64,000 nucleotides of DNA from Ascochyta rabiei. Lineage: Eukaryota; Ascomycota; Dothideomycetes; Pleosporales; Didymellaceae. The stretch is taken from positions 1,488,001 to 1,552,000 of the forward strand of contig NC_082409.1 of NCBI RefSeq assembly GCF_004011695.2, written 5' to 3'. This document shows, in pieces, positions 28,721 through 39,892 of this stretch; within the stretch, counting starts at the first letter, position 1, and each line of letters begins with the position of its first letter. The notes under the pieces were generated by a model that was given only the letters and a program-made list of their open reading frames with translations, made no database searches and was not told the origin of the DNA. A program made the position numbers and the translations under genes.

Positions 28721-31700
28721 CTAGTACTTCTTTTTTCGCTGCCTAACATGCGGGTCTTGGCCCTTCCGATTTCTCTTCTGTCGGTCTGTCGGTGGCTTAT
28801 ATGGCTCTTTTCCATATTCCTCTCTGTACAAGCTCAGCATGTACTCGTCCACATGTCTTCTCTCGACTAGCCCCTCCAGCTCTGCCTCGGCAGCGGCAGC
28901 AGCAACAGCTTCAGATGCAGCGCGTGTTGCATTGCTAGACTCGTTGAAATCGACTTGGTCGTCGTGAATCTCGTCCACAATCTCCTTTTGCGCGATGGAA
29001 GCAGCGTTGCGGTCTTCGGTATCTTCGACAGTGTTCATGACACGCGCGTCGCCTAGGATGCCGGCGCGCTCACCGAGAACCCTCTCCATAGCTGCGCCGG
29101 CTTCATCGGAGGTGTCGATGCCACGGTCATCATCCAGTGCATCGCGCCAGGTGACCTTGTTGAAGGCGTCGGTTGTGAAGTCGCCTTTCTGGATGATGAC
29201 ATCGTCGAGCAGGCGTTTCTGGTTCGATTTGCGCAGGATGTTGGCTTCGATGGTATACTCGCTGACAAACTTGTAGATGTGGACATCGCGTGTCTGGCCG
29301 ATGCGGTGAGCTCGGTCTTGACACTGTTTGTCCATGGCGGGATTCCAGTCGAGATCGTAGAAGATGACAGTGTCGGCGCCTGTGAGGTTGATGCCAAGAC
29401 CCCCAGAACGGGATGAAAGGATGAACGCCAGAATGCTGGTGTCGGTGTTGAATCGATCGGTGAGAATTTGACGCTGCTCGACTTTGGTAGATCCGTCGAG
29501 ACGTAGGTACCGGTGGCCGTGAATGTTGAGGAACTGTTCCAGAATATCAAGCACTTTGGTCATCTGGGTGAAAATCAAGACACGATGGCCTCCGGACTGG
29601 AGATCACGAAGAAGGGTGGCAAGTCGCTGCAGCTTTCCGCAGTCGTACTGCAGTAGACGCTTGTCAGGGAAAGCGATGGACTGACGCATGCGGGCATCGT
29701 GGAAAGGATCCCGCTGGTGGGCCATCTCTGAGGACCTAATGAGCTCCACACCTTGTTTCGACACTGTCAAAGGTGCGAGCTCCTCTGCAGCGACTGCCGG
29801 TGTGACGCATGTGAACTGGGTGATGAGAGGCTGAAGAGCCTCTGCTCGCTGTTCTAAGGTGGGAATCATATCAAAGAAGTGGGTCACTTGCTCGTTGCAC
29901 CACTCATTTGCAGCACGAATCGTCTTGGGCGATCTGAAGCCGAGTTCACCGTGATATCTCCTTATCACATCGTACTGCGCCTCTTCTTCATTTGGTGGTA
30001 TGATCGTCGTGGACTGCCCGAATTGATGATTCGTTGGGATGGGTTGATGCGTTGGGTACACTAGCGTAGGCTGAGGCTGCAATGACTGTTGTATCGGATG
30101 GTATACGTTTGGTAGCGGTGGTTTTGGCTTCAGTATTTTGATGCCAGCACGTCGGGGACCGAATACATGCGCATGCCAGTCAACGGTGACAGCATCGATG
30201 ATCTCTTTTCCGTAGATTGGGAGAAACTGCGTCCGAGTACGAGTAAGAGAGAGACATCTCTGCAGATGATCGCGAACGGCCACTTGTTCGCGACGAGCCA
30301 GTGCTGACAACGTTGCCTGTAGTGACGAGGACCCTGCCGGAGAGTTCTTGTTGATTCGGCGAGTCTGGCGTTCGATGAGATCCTCCAGCGGTCGTGTCGC
30401 GCGAATTTGCTGTGAGCGTCGAGCATGCCGCATTTGCGTCTGTTCGCGTCGTGCGAAGACCATGTTCAGCGCATCCAAATTCACCCGCTTGTCCTCCATC
30501 CCTTCATGCACTCGCTTGCGAATCAACAGGTTTTTGATTTCAAACTCAGCAACCACTGACTTTGGCATCGCCATGGAAGTGACAATGGCACGCGTCTCGA
30601 AAAGATCCGGATGGTTGCACACTTTTCGTAGCGACATCAAGCAGTTGATAATGGACATGTAGTTGCCAGATGACAGAATTTGCTTCGTATCCGCACGGCC
30701 CATGAAACCATCGTAAAGCTGCCGCTGCCGCTTGGACAGCTTGCAGTACACAACGTGCTCATACTTTCCAGGCATCTGCTTCTCAACTTCCGCCTTTAGT
30801 CTGCGGAGCAAGTACGGTCTTAACACCTCGTGTAGTCTGGCAACGATCTTCTGCGCCTCAGCGTCGAGTTGCTGTCGGCCTTGGTCCAGGATTTGTGACG
30901 TTGGATTCTTCAGAGCCAAAGTGAATTCCTCAAGGTTGGCGATGCGACCTTCACCAGCAAAGCCAGCAGGCATTAAAAAGTAGAGCAAAGACCAGAGCTC
31001 ATCGATGTTGTTCTGCAATGGCGTACCTGTCAGCAACAGGCGTCGCTCCGTCCGCAAGGTAAGCATAGTCTGCCATCGCTGCGACTTGAAGTTCTTGATG
31101 TTGTGCGCTTCATCTAGGATGAGATACTGCCATGCCCGCATTTTGAATGCGGCAGCGTCCTGGAGAATGAGCTGATACGACGTGATGACGACGTTGTACA
31201 TATCTTTACCGGTATTTCGCCAGCCCATACGCTTACGCTTGCGTTCGTTGATGTCGCCGTAATAGGTCAGGATTCTGAAACCAGGCAGGAACTTCTTGAA
31301 TTCCATCTCCCAATTGAGCATCACGCTGGTGGGGACTACTACCAAATGTGGGCCCCACACGTTTCGATAACAGGCAATGTAGGCCAGAAGCGAGATGGTT
31401 TGTATGGTCTTGCCCAGGCCCATCTCATCAGCGAGGATACCGTTGGTCTCTGTATCGTAGAGATTCGCGAGCCAGTCGAGTCCGCCGTGTTGATATTCGC
31501 GGAGTGTACCTCGCAAGAGAGGAGGAATCTCTGCGCGCGGAGGCGATGATGTCTGGCGAGATTTGTTGGGCATAAGCTCTACTGCTTGCACATCATCCTC
31601 TCCGGCTTCCATCACGATGTCCTCTTCCACTGGCTCATCTGCAGTGGCTTGGATGATAGGTGATTTAGCGCGATTCGAGTGTCCATTGACGTGGACGTTC

Positions 31701-34048
31701 TCGTCGTTGACTACGTCACGACTACTGTCGACGAATTGATTCTCGATAGAAGACTCGTCCTGATCATCAGCCGCAGACGGTGAATGATGACCGTTTACCC
31801 CGTTCGCTTGCACGTATACCTCTGACGCCTCTTCTTCGACCGAAGCCTTGGCGGCCTCCTTTAGCTTTCTGATATCACTGGCACCGAGGAAGCCCATCAT
31901 GCCAACATCGTCATCATCATCATCAGCATTATCGTCGTCGTCGTCGTCATCATCATCATCATCTGTGCCCAAGTCTGATGCTCCGGTTCCTAGAACTGCT
32001 TCTGAGCCGTCCTCGTCTTCAGCGTCATCGCTTGGCCAAGCCTCACTGCCAGATCGAGAAGCGTCCTCTTCGTCTTCAGAATCCAGCAACGCGTCGTCGA
32101 CCTGTTCCAGCTCGACGTTGGCGGGGTTGATGTAGGTGGGCTCGCTGTTGCGGTTGTCACTCCAGCTGTTGGTGGAAACTGTTTGTTCGATTGGTGTGGC
32201 AAAGGCATCGTCCGTCTGGAAATCAGACTCTGGCGTAGGCGCGGGCGTGACTTCTTCGACATGATCCTCCGCATCTTCTTCGCTTTCAAAGGTTTCCTCA
32301 CCCGAGCTGCTGTCCAGGAGATCAGGCAGCTGTTCATACTTGGCGCGTAGCTGCTCTGCGGTAAGATTTGCATCGTCGTCGTCGTCTGCATTGTTTTCCT
32401 CGCTGTCGTCGCTCGAGGACATGACATCATCATCGTTGCGGATTCTGGACGTGTCCGAGACTTGACTGCCCAACTCAGCCATTTCGCCGTCAAACCCGCG
32501 GTCCTCGCTGTAGTAGGATGCCGAGTCAGCAGCACCGCGGCCCAGGATTTCCTGCGCCTGGTTGAACATGTCATCCATGGCCTTGTGGCCCAGCTGCAGT
32601 TGCTCCTCCTCATATTTGGCGACGCGCTCTTTGTCGATTTCGACCCTGACGAGGCCCCAGGCATCCTTGACGTCCTTGACCAGCTGTTTGTAGCGTAGGA
32701 TGTGGCGGTCCATCTCTTCCCGGTCGAGCTCGTCTTTGCTCTTACGCTTGTACTTGACGGACCAGCGATCTTGGGCCTCGCGCGCAAGGATCTTGGCCAG
32801 ACGCCTGTGGTTCTTCTTCTCGTCGGCCAGCAATCTTCCGAAATGCAGGGCGTGGGCAGTGACATGGTCCCAGTGGCCGTACTGCTGTGGTGGCTCGGGA
32901 GCCGGCTCGGGGGCAAAGACGCTGCAGACGGCCTGGCTCAGCACGCCACTCTCGGCAGCACCTTCAATGCGCATGCGGCGTTGTGCCTCTTCCTCGGCCT
33001 TTGCCTCGGTCATGCGCTGGCCTTCCTCGCCTTCGAGCGGGTCGTCCTGGGCGAGGAAGGCTTGGAGAGAGCCGTGCTTGGGCGGCGGGGCGAGGTGGAG
33101 AGGGTGGCGTTGCGGAGGGTCGAGCTTGCGCAGCTTCAGACGCAGGCGAGGCGCGGGAGCTGAGGGATCGAGGTGGTCGGCATAGAGGCCGTCGTCAGGC
33201 TGGTGGTCGTGTGCGTTGGCTGCGCGTGGGTCGTGGCTGCGCTCGTCGACCGCGACCGCGACAGCAGCAGCAACGGCGTCCTGAGCGGCGCGCCGTGTGC
33301 GCCCGCCGCGCTTCCTGGCAGCTTCGGGCGAGACATGGCCAAGGGCGGGCGATGCGGGCGGCGTGGGGCGTGCTGGGGCTGCAGGTTTGCGCTGGCGCTC
33401 TGATTTGCGCGATGTGGGCGTGGCCCTGTTCGCCGTGACGCCGTGCCTGGGCGTGCTGTTGCCGTTGCTGTTGCCGTTGCCATTGCCATTGCCGTTGCTG
33501 TTGCCGTTGCCATTGCCGTTTGTCAGCGGTGGCCTCGCCGTGTGTCTGCCCGCGCGTTTCGCAGGCTCGGGCGTCGGGGGCGGCGGCGCGTCCCGGTTCA
33601 CGCGCGACGACTTGCGCACGCCGTTCTCGAAGACGGTCGTGGGTCCGTCGGCGGTGAAAGACTTCCAGGGCGGCGATGCGGCGCGGGAGGCTGAGCGCGG
33701 CGTAGAGGCGGAGGTGGAGGTGGTGGTGGAGGTGGAGGTGCAGGTGGAGGTGGAGGTGAATGCCGTGGCCGCAGTCGTGGTCCTGGCCGTGGCCGTCAAG
33801 AAATGCGAGCCGTCGAGCTTCCGGCGCTTGGCCGAGCGCTGCATGACGCCACCATGGTCGCTGCCGTCGAGCGCAACCGCGACCGCCTCGCCCTCGTCCT
33901 TGATGGGCAGCTGGACGTGGCCATCAGGGGCGGCGTCGTGCGGCGCGTCGGGGCTGGTGGCGGCGGGTTTCGGGGTGTGGTGCACGTCGTCGTCGCGGTC
34001 GTCGCGGTCGTCGCGGTCGTCGTTGTCGGCAGGCGTGCCTTGTTCCAT
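28721..34048 (-). CDS. swr1: SWR1 chromatin-remodelling ATPase (H2A.Z exchange)
   Basis: Catalytic subunit of the nuclear SWR1 complex, which replaces H2A with H2A.Z. 1775 residues, one exon, ATG at 34048. Residues 1-330 are disordered with Asp, Ser/Thr and a microsatellite-derived Asn-Gly repeat. An HSA domain (YGHWDHVTAHALHF; VKDVKDAWGLVR) lies at about 390-510 and binds actin and Arp subunits. A long acidic region follows (about 530-760; Asp runs), consistent with histone binding. The SNF2 ATPase starts at LLRGTLREYQHGGLDWLANL (about 844), with Walker A in DEMGLGKTIQT (about 874), a DEAH box (about 978) and LLLTGTPLQNN. A large insertion between the ATPase lobes, typical of the INO80/SWR1 class, precedes the helicase C lobe (about 1468-1600; RAHRIGQTRD). 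SWR1 rather than INO80 is supported by the HSA-acid-ATPase order and overall likeness. Confidence 0.93.
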   Translation of the reverse strand: MEQGTPADNDDRDDRDDRDDDVHHTPKPAATSPDAPHDAAPDGHVQLPIKDEGEAVAVALDGSDHGGVMQRSAKRRKLDGSHFLTATARTTTAATAFTSTSTCTSTSTTTSTSASTPRSASRAASPPWKSFTADGPTTVFENGVRKSSRVNRDAPPPPTPEPAKRAGRHTARPPLTNGNGNGNSNGNGNGNGNSNGNSTPRHGVTANRATPTSRKSERQRKPAAPARPTPPASPALGHVSPEAARKRGGRTRRAAQDAVAAAVAVAVDERSHDPRAANAHDHQPDDGLYADHLDPSAPAPRLRLKLRKLDPPQRHPLHLAPPPKHGSLQAFLAQDDPLEGEEGQRMTEAKAEEEAQRRMRIEGAAESGVLSQAVCSVFAPEPAPEPPQQYGHWDHVTAHALHFGRLLADEKKNHRRLAKILAREAQDRWSVKYKRKSKDELDREEMDRHILRYKQLVKDVKDAWGLVRVEIDKERVAKYEEEQLQLGHKAMDDMFNQAQEILGRGAADSASYYSEDRGFDGEMAELGSQVSDTSRIRNDDDVMSSSDDSEENNADDDDDANLTAEQLRAKYEQLPDLLDSSSGEETFESEEDAEDHVEEVTPAPTPESDFQTDDAFATPIEQTVSTNSWSDNRNSEPTYINPANVELEQVDDALLDSEDEEDASRSGSEAWPSDDAEDEDGSEAVLGTGASDLGTDDDDDDDDDDDNADDDDDDVGMMGFLGASDIRKLKEAAKASVEEEASEVYVQANGVNGHHSPSAADDQDESSIENQFVDSSRDVVNDENVHVNGHSNRAKSPIIQATADEPVEEDIVMEAGEDDVQAVELMPNKSRQTSSPPRAEIPPLLRGTLREYQHGGLDWLANLYDTETNGILADEMGLGKTIQTISLLAYIACYRNVWGPHLVVVPTSVMLNWEMEFKKFLPGFRILTYYGDINERKRKRMGWRNTGKDMYNVVITSYQLILQDAAAFKMRAWQYLILDEAHNIKNFKSQRWQTMLTLRTERRLLLTGTPLQNNIDELWSLLYFLMPAGFAGEGRIANLEEFTLALKNPTSQILDQGRQQLDAEAQKIVARLHEVLRPYLLRRLKAEVEKQMPGKYEHVVYCKLSKRQRQLYDGFMGRADTKQILSSGNYMSIINCLMSLRKVCNHPDLFETRAIVTSMAMPKSVVAEFEIKNLLIRKRVHEGMEDKRVNLDALNMVFARREQTQMRHARRSQQIRATRPLEDLIERQTRRINKNSPAGSSSLQATLSALARREQVAVRDHLQRCLSLTRTRTQFLPIYGKEIIDAVTVDWHAHVFGPRRAGIKILKPKPPLPNVYHPIQQSLQPQPTLVYPTHQPIPTNHQFGQSTTIIPPNEEEAQYDVIRRYHGELGFRSPKTIRAANEWCNEQVTHFFDMIPTLEQRAEALQPLITQFTCVTPAVAAEELAPLTVSKQGVELIRSSEMAHQRDPFHDARMRQSIAFPDKRLLQYDCGKLQRLATLLRDLQSGGHRVLIFTQMTKVLDILEQFLNIHGHRYLRLDGSTKVEQRQILTDRFNTDTSILAFILSSRSGGLGINLTGADTVIFYDLDWNPAMDKQCQDRAHRIGQTRDVHIYKFVSEYTIEANILRKSNQKRLLDDVIIQKGDFTTDAFNKVTWRDALDDDRGIDTSDEAGAAMERVLGERAGILGDARVMNTVEDTEDRNAASIAQKEIVDEIHDDQVDFNESSNATRAASEAVAAAAAEAELEGLVERRHVDEYMLSLYREEYGKEPYKPPTDRQKRNRKGQDPHVRQRKKKY

Positions 34049-34533
34049 TCAGAGAGGGAGGCTGCCTCGGAGAGCCTCGCAGCAGAGAGACCAGCCAGCG
34101 CACCGCCAAACGAGCATCTATCGTCGCAAGAGCGCCGTCGCTGTCTTGTCGCGGCCCGGCTGCACACCGTGGCGGGTCTGGAGTTGCGCTGCGGCTTCGT
34201 GGGGGCGTGGGAATGGCGTGCGGGTGTTTGTGTTGGGAGCCTGCCTGCACTTTTCGTGTTCCTGGGCGAAAGACGCCGCACGACCACACCCGCCGCCGAC
34301 GCACCGCGACCACGACGCACCACGACGCACCAACCCCCGACTGGTCGAGAACGGATTAGCCGCGCCAAGGCTCTCCACCACCACCGAGCCTCCGAGCTCC
34401 ATCACGAACCTCGACCCTCACGTCGACCCACGAATCGCACACCTGCCCCCCCCCCCGCACCTCCGCCGCAACGTAGCGTGCCCCCGTCCCCCCCCCCCAA
34501 TTGCGCTCCCCCAGCTGCTGACCACCGCCCAGA
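34049..34533. promoter_or_regulatory. Divergent promoter region, SWR1 / complex I subunit
   Basis: 485 bp separate the two divergent ATGs. It is GC-rich and carries two C homopolymer runs near 34447 and 34490, close to the start of the plus-strand gene. A long plus-strand open frame runs across it (33297-34955), but it is antisense to SWR1 and has no family likeness. Confidence 0.55.
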
Positions 34534-35065
34534 ATGCTCTCCCGGCGCATCGCAGCGGCCCGTCCGCTCCCTACCACCGTCCTGCGCTCGACCGCCGTCC
34601 CGCACTTGACCCAGCGCCGCACCGCCCTCACCGCACACGAGCGCGCCGAGCTCGCCGACCCCAACCAGAACGGCGGCTACATCAACCCGCCCCGCGAGAA
34701 CCGCAACAGCCGCGACCCCTACGCCGGCTGGTGGGACCAGCAGGACCGCCGCAACTACGGCGAGCCCTGCCACGAGGACCACGACATCCTCGGCGCCCTC
34801 TCGCTGCACAACTACGACCACTTCACCCCCGGCTGGGGAGCTGTCCTGCTCGGCACCTTCGTCGCCACCGTCCTGGGCCTGTGTGTCGCCGTGAACCAGA
34901 TCTACCCCGACAAGGTCAGCGCCCCCAAGACATATCCAGATGGTCTGGAGGCTGAGCTTGGCGGAAAGGGTGCTGTCCCGGTAAGTGGCCTCTCCACTCT
35001 GTTCTGTTCTCCGCACGACCGCTAACGCCTTGGCACAGGCCAGGAAGCCCGGCGCGGAATGGTAG
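34534..35065 (+). CDS. NDUFB8: NADH:ubiquinone oxidoreductase subunit NDUFB8 (ASHI)
   Basis: Accessory membrane-arm subunit of mitochondrial complex I. Two exons, 34534-34980 and 35039-35065, with a 58-nt intron (GTAAGT...CAG), give 157 residues. The last exon encodes only ARKPGAEW and the stop; without splicing the frame would run into unrelated sequence. Residues 1-30 are Arg-rich (MLSRRIAAARPLPTTVLRST), a mitochondrial presequence. The matrix-side part has GGYINPPRENRNSRDPYAGW and RNYGEPCHEDHDILG, both conserved in the ASHI family. One membrane helix follows (WGAVLLGTFVATVLGLCVAV), and then IYPDK and a LEAELGGKGAVPARK tail. Confidence 0.9.
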
Positions 35066-35673
35066 AGCAGGATGCTGAGGCGGATTCAAGTCACATGTAA
35101 ATACCACCGCTCGCGCCAGGGATCAATTTCCGTTTGTTTTCACTCAACAACTGTGCATGTGCTGCCCCAACTGCATCCTTCCACGGTTTCCTGTCTGGCC
35201 TGGTCTTCCCTTGCCTTTGCCCTTCCCCTCACCTGCCCATAACAATCCAGTACTTTCTCTCCCTTCCTTCCCCGTTCAATTTGTACTCGAATGCGAATCA
35301 CGGCCGGACGGATGTTGTCTGGACTCCACTCTACTACCCGCGGTTGGACGTGTTTTCATGCCATCTACTGTATCGCCCGACCAGCGCTACCCTGCCAACG
35401 CCACCACCCTGCCAGCGCCGCCAACGCCCAGAGCGTGGGCATTACAAATTAGGTACTGTGCGCGAGGGTGCATCAACGCCATGCTGAAGATAAAGATGCA
35501 AAGGTATCCGAGGCAAAGGAAAAAAACGAGCCCCACTCGAATGCGCGCCCAACAAGCCCTATCGTCCGCGGCCCATGCCCACACCCGTCATTCGTCCCCC
35601 GCCAGCGTTCAGACTCTGTCGTACAATCATCTCTGCGGCCTGCGCAGCAGCAAGTCGTTCCTGTCACATTCCG
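35066..35673. other. Region between converging 3' ends, no gene seen
   Basis: Lies between the 3' ends of NDUFB8 (plus) and the UNC13-like gene (minus). Pyrimidine-rich in places. A plus-strand frame at 35157-35708 has no family likeness. Confidence 0.5.
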
Positions 35674-38600
35674 TCAGTCACCGTACTGGTTGGAGTAGAA
35701 GAGAGTAAAGAAAGGTGAATAGGGAGAGAGAAAAAAAGAAAAAGAAAAAAAAGAAAGGAAAAAAAGAAAAAAAGAAAAAAAGAAAAAGAGAAAACGCAAA
35801 ACACGTACCTTTTGCCTGCTTCGATCCTTCAGGTACCGCTCCGCTTCAGGCCTCATCCTCAGAATCCTCAAGATCATGTCGTCGTTCGGCTCAGCCTGTG
35901 CCTCTTTCCGCTTCTCTTCTTTGGCCTTCTTCATCGTGCCCAGATTCCGGCTCAACATGATCGTCTTGTGCTTGCGAGTCGGCATGCCCACCAGGCCAGC
36001 TGCCCCGCCGAACTGATGTCCCATGGCCGGTGCTCCAGGCTGCCTGTTGAGCCTGGCCGCCGTCTCCTGTTGTCGCCGCGCACTGGCCCCAGCCATGGCT
36101 TCCGATGTACGAATCAGATCTTCCGTCGACTCAAAGTAGAAGAAGTTGAGATTCTGCAGTTCGTGGTATTTGGGCGATTTGAGAACGTCCATGGGCACAC
36201 CCTCGACATTCCCGTCTTCATCCGCCGCATGGAAGAAGTCGAAAAGCAGCTTGAGCCACTTGAAGACAATATCGAGCTCCTGTTGCGTTAGTGGCCGCTG
36301 CTGCGACAGCTTGTCCGAAAGAGGAGGAACGAGCAGCGATTCTATCGTCGCCAGCGCTTCCTTCCACAGTCGCGTCATGACCATGATCATAGCGGCGTCG
36401 GTGAGCGTCTGCTTCATAATGGCAAAGTTCTCGTCAAAGTATCGAAACAGTGGATCGAGGGCTTGCGTGACATCTTGTTGCGTTGGACCCTGAACGACAG
36501 ACTGCGGTCGAGCTGCGCGAAAGTAGTTGGTCACTGATGTCACCGAGATGCCGCGGTTGAGCAACGCTTTCAGCGTTCGTCGAGAGAGCGTGTGATTGAT
36601 GAAGGAGGAAAGCTGGGTCTGTCAGTAGAGGCAACCCCGAGCTCGGCATGTATACATTACCTTGTCAGTGATCTTTCGTGTCATGTCCCGCTCAGTCCTC
36701 TTAAGTGTCCTGAAAGACTTGCCAAAGTAGAACTGTATATCGTCGCGCTCGCCCTCCATGCTGACGCGCAATAGCAGACGGCCCTGCGTATCGAGGTCTA
36801 GCCAGTACTCGCGCGGCATGTAGTCTCTAAAGTGGGAAGGGTCAAGCTTGAGCGAGGTCCGGCCTACACAATCGTGATCACCAAGCGTGTCCCAGTCCCA
36901 AATGGTAGCTACAATGTTCAGCGGTCCATTGGTTGTGATGTCGATGGTTTCGTCCCAGCGTGGGTTCAAGTTGCCGTAGATGACTCTTGTCTTTGCAAGG
37001 CGCTTCTGGTATTCGTCGCCAAGCACGACGTATGGATCGCTGAGTCCGTTCATATCGCACGCTTTGAGGTCTTCTGCTTCGATGATCTTGATCGTGAAGA
37101 CGAAGTTGTTGTTCCGGACGCGCTGGGTTGGTGGCGGTGCATACTTCTGGATAACCTCTGCACAAGCATCCACTCCAATCTCTCGCTCGAGCTTATCGAG
37201 CTGCTGCATGGCGTACTCAACATTGTTTAGCTTGACCAGTGACTACTGTTGTTAGCCTGCTGCGTCTCCACTGGTAGTGTCAACTCACCTCGGGCCAAAA
37301 CTGAAACGGCACGACAGCCTCCTTTTGCACATACAAATCCTTGGCCATGGACGCCCATTGCTGCGTCTTTGTCTGGCGTGCCGCGGCTTCTTGCTCCGGC
37401 GTCAAGCGATCCATCTCCCTGGCAAACTTCTGCTCAATCAGGTCACAATACCGGGCTAGCGCAATGCCTATGGATTTCGACACAGCCGTCATGAACTTGG
37501 CATATTGGAGATCTTCGTCCCAGTTCAGTGCCACAATCTGTTCGATGCTCTGGTTGAAGGAGCGGAAGATGTCCACAACGGAGACACTATGTCGTTCATC
37601 GTCAGCAGGGACAGGGTTTTGTGACTGAATCTGGAACTGGTCCGCTTTAAATGCATTGTCGACCCAGCCAATGAGGTTTGTATCGGCCATCTCGATCCAC
37701 CTCCAGACGAATTCCTGCAGCAAGCCCTCGATGTTGAAAGCGAACCGGCGACTTGGTAAAGCGTCGCTGTGTATGCGTCGGATCTCGACCATCTCCTTGT
37801 AGAGGTCGAACCCATCTTGCACGGGCACTTGTTCGCCCTTGGAATGAGCCACATCCATAATGCGCGAAACTATGTCTCTCGCATCCGCTGCGTACGCGGG
37901 AAACATCTCTTCAACAAGACACATCATAGGGCTGACACCCATGATCTCGGGAGTCTTGCGGTAGCGCTTCTGTATCTTCTCACACAGCTTTACGACTGCC
38001 CGCCCAAGCTCGATCACATGATAGAACTCCCAATCCTCTTTGGTGTCGGGAATGTTCTTTGCTAGCATCTCCCCGTAGACATCGCCTGCTTTCCGCCGAA
38101 GCGCTTGTTGGAGATGCTCTGTGAACTGGTTCAGATCGTCTTCGGGTGCATCGAATGTAGGATCTTCGTAGATGTGACTAGTTATGATGTACATGATGGG
38201 TCCCAGAGGTGGCGCCTTTGTATCGTATACAAACATCATCAGCTCAAAAAGTTCACGCAGTAGCGCATCATGTAGTGACGATAGGATCTGTTGGTTGAGA
38301 AGGAAGTCGTGCACAGTCCATTTCGAACGATCGGACACAGTCTCTGGCGTTTGCATCTGCATCATAGTGCTCATGCGGTGGGACTTTTTGTCTGTTGGTA
38401 GCGGTGGTGGCTCCTTCACATAGTTGAACGCTGCGTCCAAGCTGTCAAGGTCCAGCTCTTGATCAATATACTTCTCCCGGATGACGTCCAAATACAAAAT
38501 CAGTCGTGAAGACTGTGGTAACCTCCATCTGAGCGCAATTTCGCTCAGCAGCTCGTGCGACTGCTTGGACAGTAACCCAACGTACTCAGTAGACCCCTCG

Positions 38601-39892
38601 TTGTGCTGAGCATCGGCCAAATCATACGTGAGTGCTTCTTTTGTGATGGCGCGGTAGTAGCTGCGGGTATCGGATGGAATAAAGGTGTACGATTCGTCGC
38701 CGTTGGCTAGGTCGTCGCGCATGTTGAGACCGTCCATGGCCTGGTCAAGCCCAAACGCTGCGCCACTTTCGGATGATTGCGAACCTTGTCTTGAACCCAG
38801 GTCCACTGAAGCATTTTGGGACCTGAGTTGCGCAGCGGGGCCTTGTGATGAGCTCTTTGCTAATTCCGGGTTGGACTGCAAAATGTCCATGATGATGCGT
38901 GAAAGCTCGGGTGTCTCTTGGTTTCTCCACGTGTCGTACGCTTCTTCTGATTCAAAGTCGTCGCGGTTCAAAGTCATGTTTGTCATGAGGCTGAGGTGGG
39001 CCTGGTATGTCTTGAGATCCTGCACCGCTGCTTTCTCGGTCCAGGCGTCTTTGTATCTGTTGATGTCTGCTTGGACGTCTGAGTAGGATACAGAGAAGAT
39101 GCGCGAGACAGTCAAGACCAGAGGCATGTCTTTGACCTCGTGGGATCGTTCGACCAGGACCTCGATGGTTGTGCCGCCTTGTCCGCCATTGCGCTGGTGC
39201 TCGGCGGTCAGATCTTGGTCGTGCACCAACAGCTTTCTCTCCATGGTCTGCAGTCGCTGCATGAGCTCAGGCCTGTCGCGCTGCCAGTCGTGGTCTCTGA
39301 GCGTGGAGCTGATCAGGCGGATGAAGAGGGCCAGGTGACGATCGACCATGAGCTTCCAGCTGTCGTCTCCCGGCTGCTTGCCCCTCTGCATCTCCTTTGT
39401 GGCGTTGGAGAAGAACATGAGGACCAGGCCCTCGACCTTTCTGTCCTGCTCCATGTTCCTTCTCGACTGCGGCTCCTTGAAGGCATTGAGGAAGACGGCA
39501 AAGGTGCGCTTGACGGTGGGATCACGAAACTCGGGCATCTTCTCTGTGCCCATGAGGACCTTTGTCATGCGCTTCTCCAGCTCGCCCATGAAGCCATGTG
39601 GGAAGCGAGTGCTCTTGGAGTCGCGGATGGAGCTTATCTCCTGCAAGATGTTGACGGCGGTGGTGGTGGAGACGCGCTGGATCTGCTTGGGGGCGGCGGG
39701 CACATGCTGGACGCGCTTCTGGCGGGGCAGCAGCAGGTAGTGGAGGTAGCCAATGCGGAGGGCGTAGAGGTAGCCATCTTGGGCGGAGACGGGGCGTCTG
39801 CTCGCGCGCGAGGTTGCCGAGCTGTGTCGCTGCAGACGCTCGCGGGTCTGGAGGCTGTTTATGCGGCGGTTGCTGCTGCGCGCCGAGTCCAT
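35674..39892 (-). CDS. ync13: UNC13/Munc13-like protein with C2 and MUN (MHD1/MHD2) domains; Ync13-like
   Basis: Probable vesicle-tethering/priming factor acting at sites of exocytosis and septation, by analogy with fission yeast Ync13. Four exons on the minus strand: 39892-37289, 37242-36661, 36618-35809 and 35685-35674; introns of 46, 42 and 123 nt; 1335 residues. The ATG at 39892 (MDSARSSNRRINSLQTRERL) is the first ATG in frame. The MUN-type helical region fills about 100-865. A C2 domain lies at about 913-1010, with the strand FVFTIKIIEAEDL and the calcium-loop sequences SDPYVVLGDEYQ and WDWDTLGDHDCVG. The second MHD region follows (FRYFDENFAIMKQTL). The last exon adds only YGD. The final intron is divisible by three and has no stop, so its retention would append a Phe-rich segment. 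The first two introns are unusually short but keep frame and conserved sequence. Confidence 0.85.
35686..35808 (-). other. In-frame, stop-free 123-nt intron (pyrimidine-rich)
   Basis: The donor GTACGT follows RQK and the acceptor CCAACCAG precedes YGD. The middle is almost pure T and C on the coding strand. If retained it would encode a run of Phe, Leu and Ser followed by FTLFYSNQ. Confidence 0.65.

Noticed and set aside
31990..32916. 308-codon frame overlapping SWR1 on the same strand
   Set aside because: A shifted reading of SWR1; basic, low-complexity translation.
33297..34955. 552-codon plus-strand frame across the SWR1 5' end and NDUFB8
   Set aside because: Antisense to the SWR1 start and overlaps NDUFB8 in another frame; composition is that of GC-rich antisense shadow.
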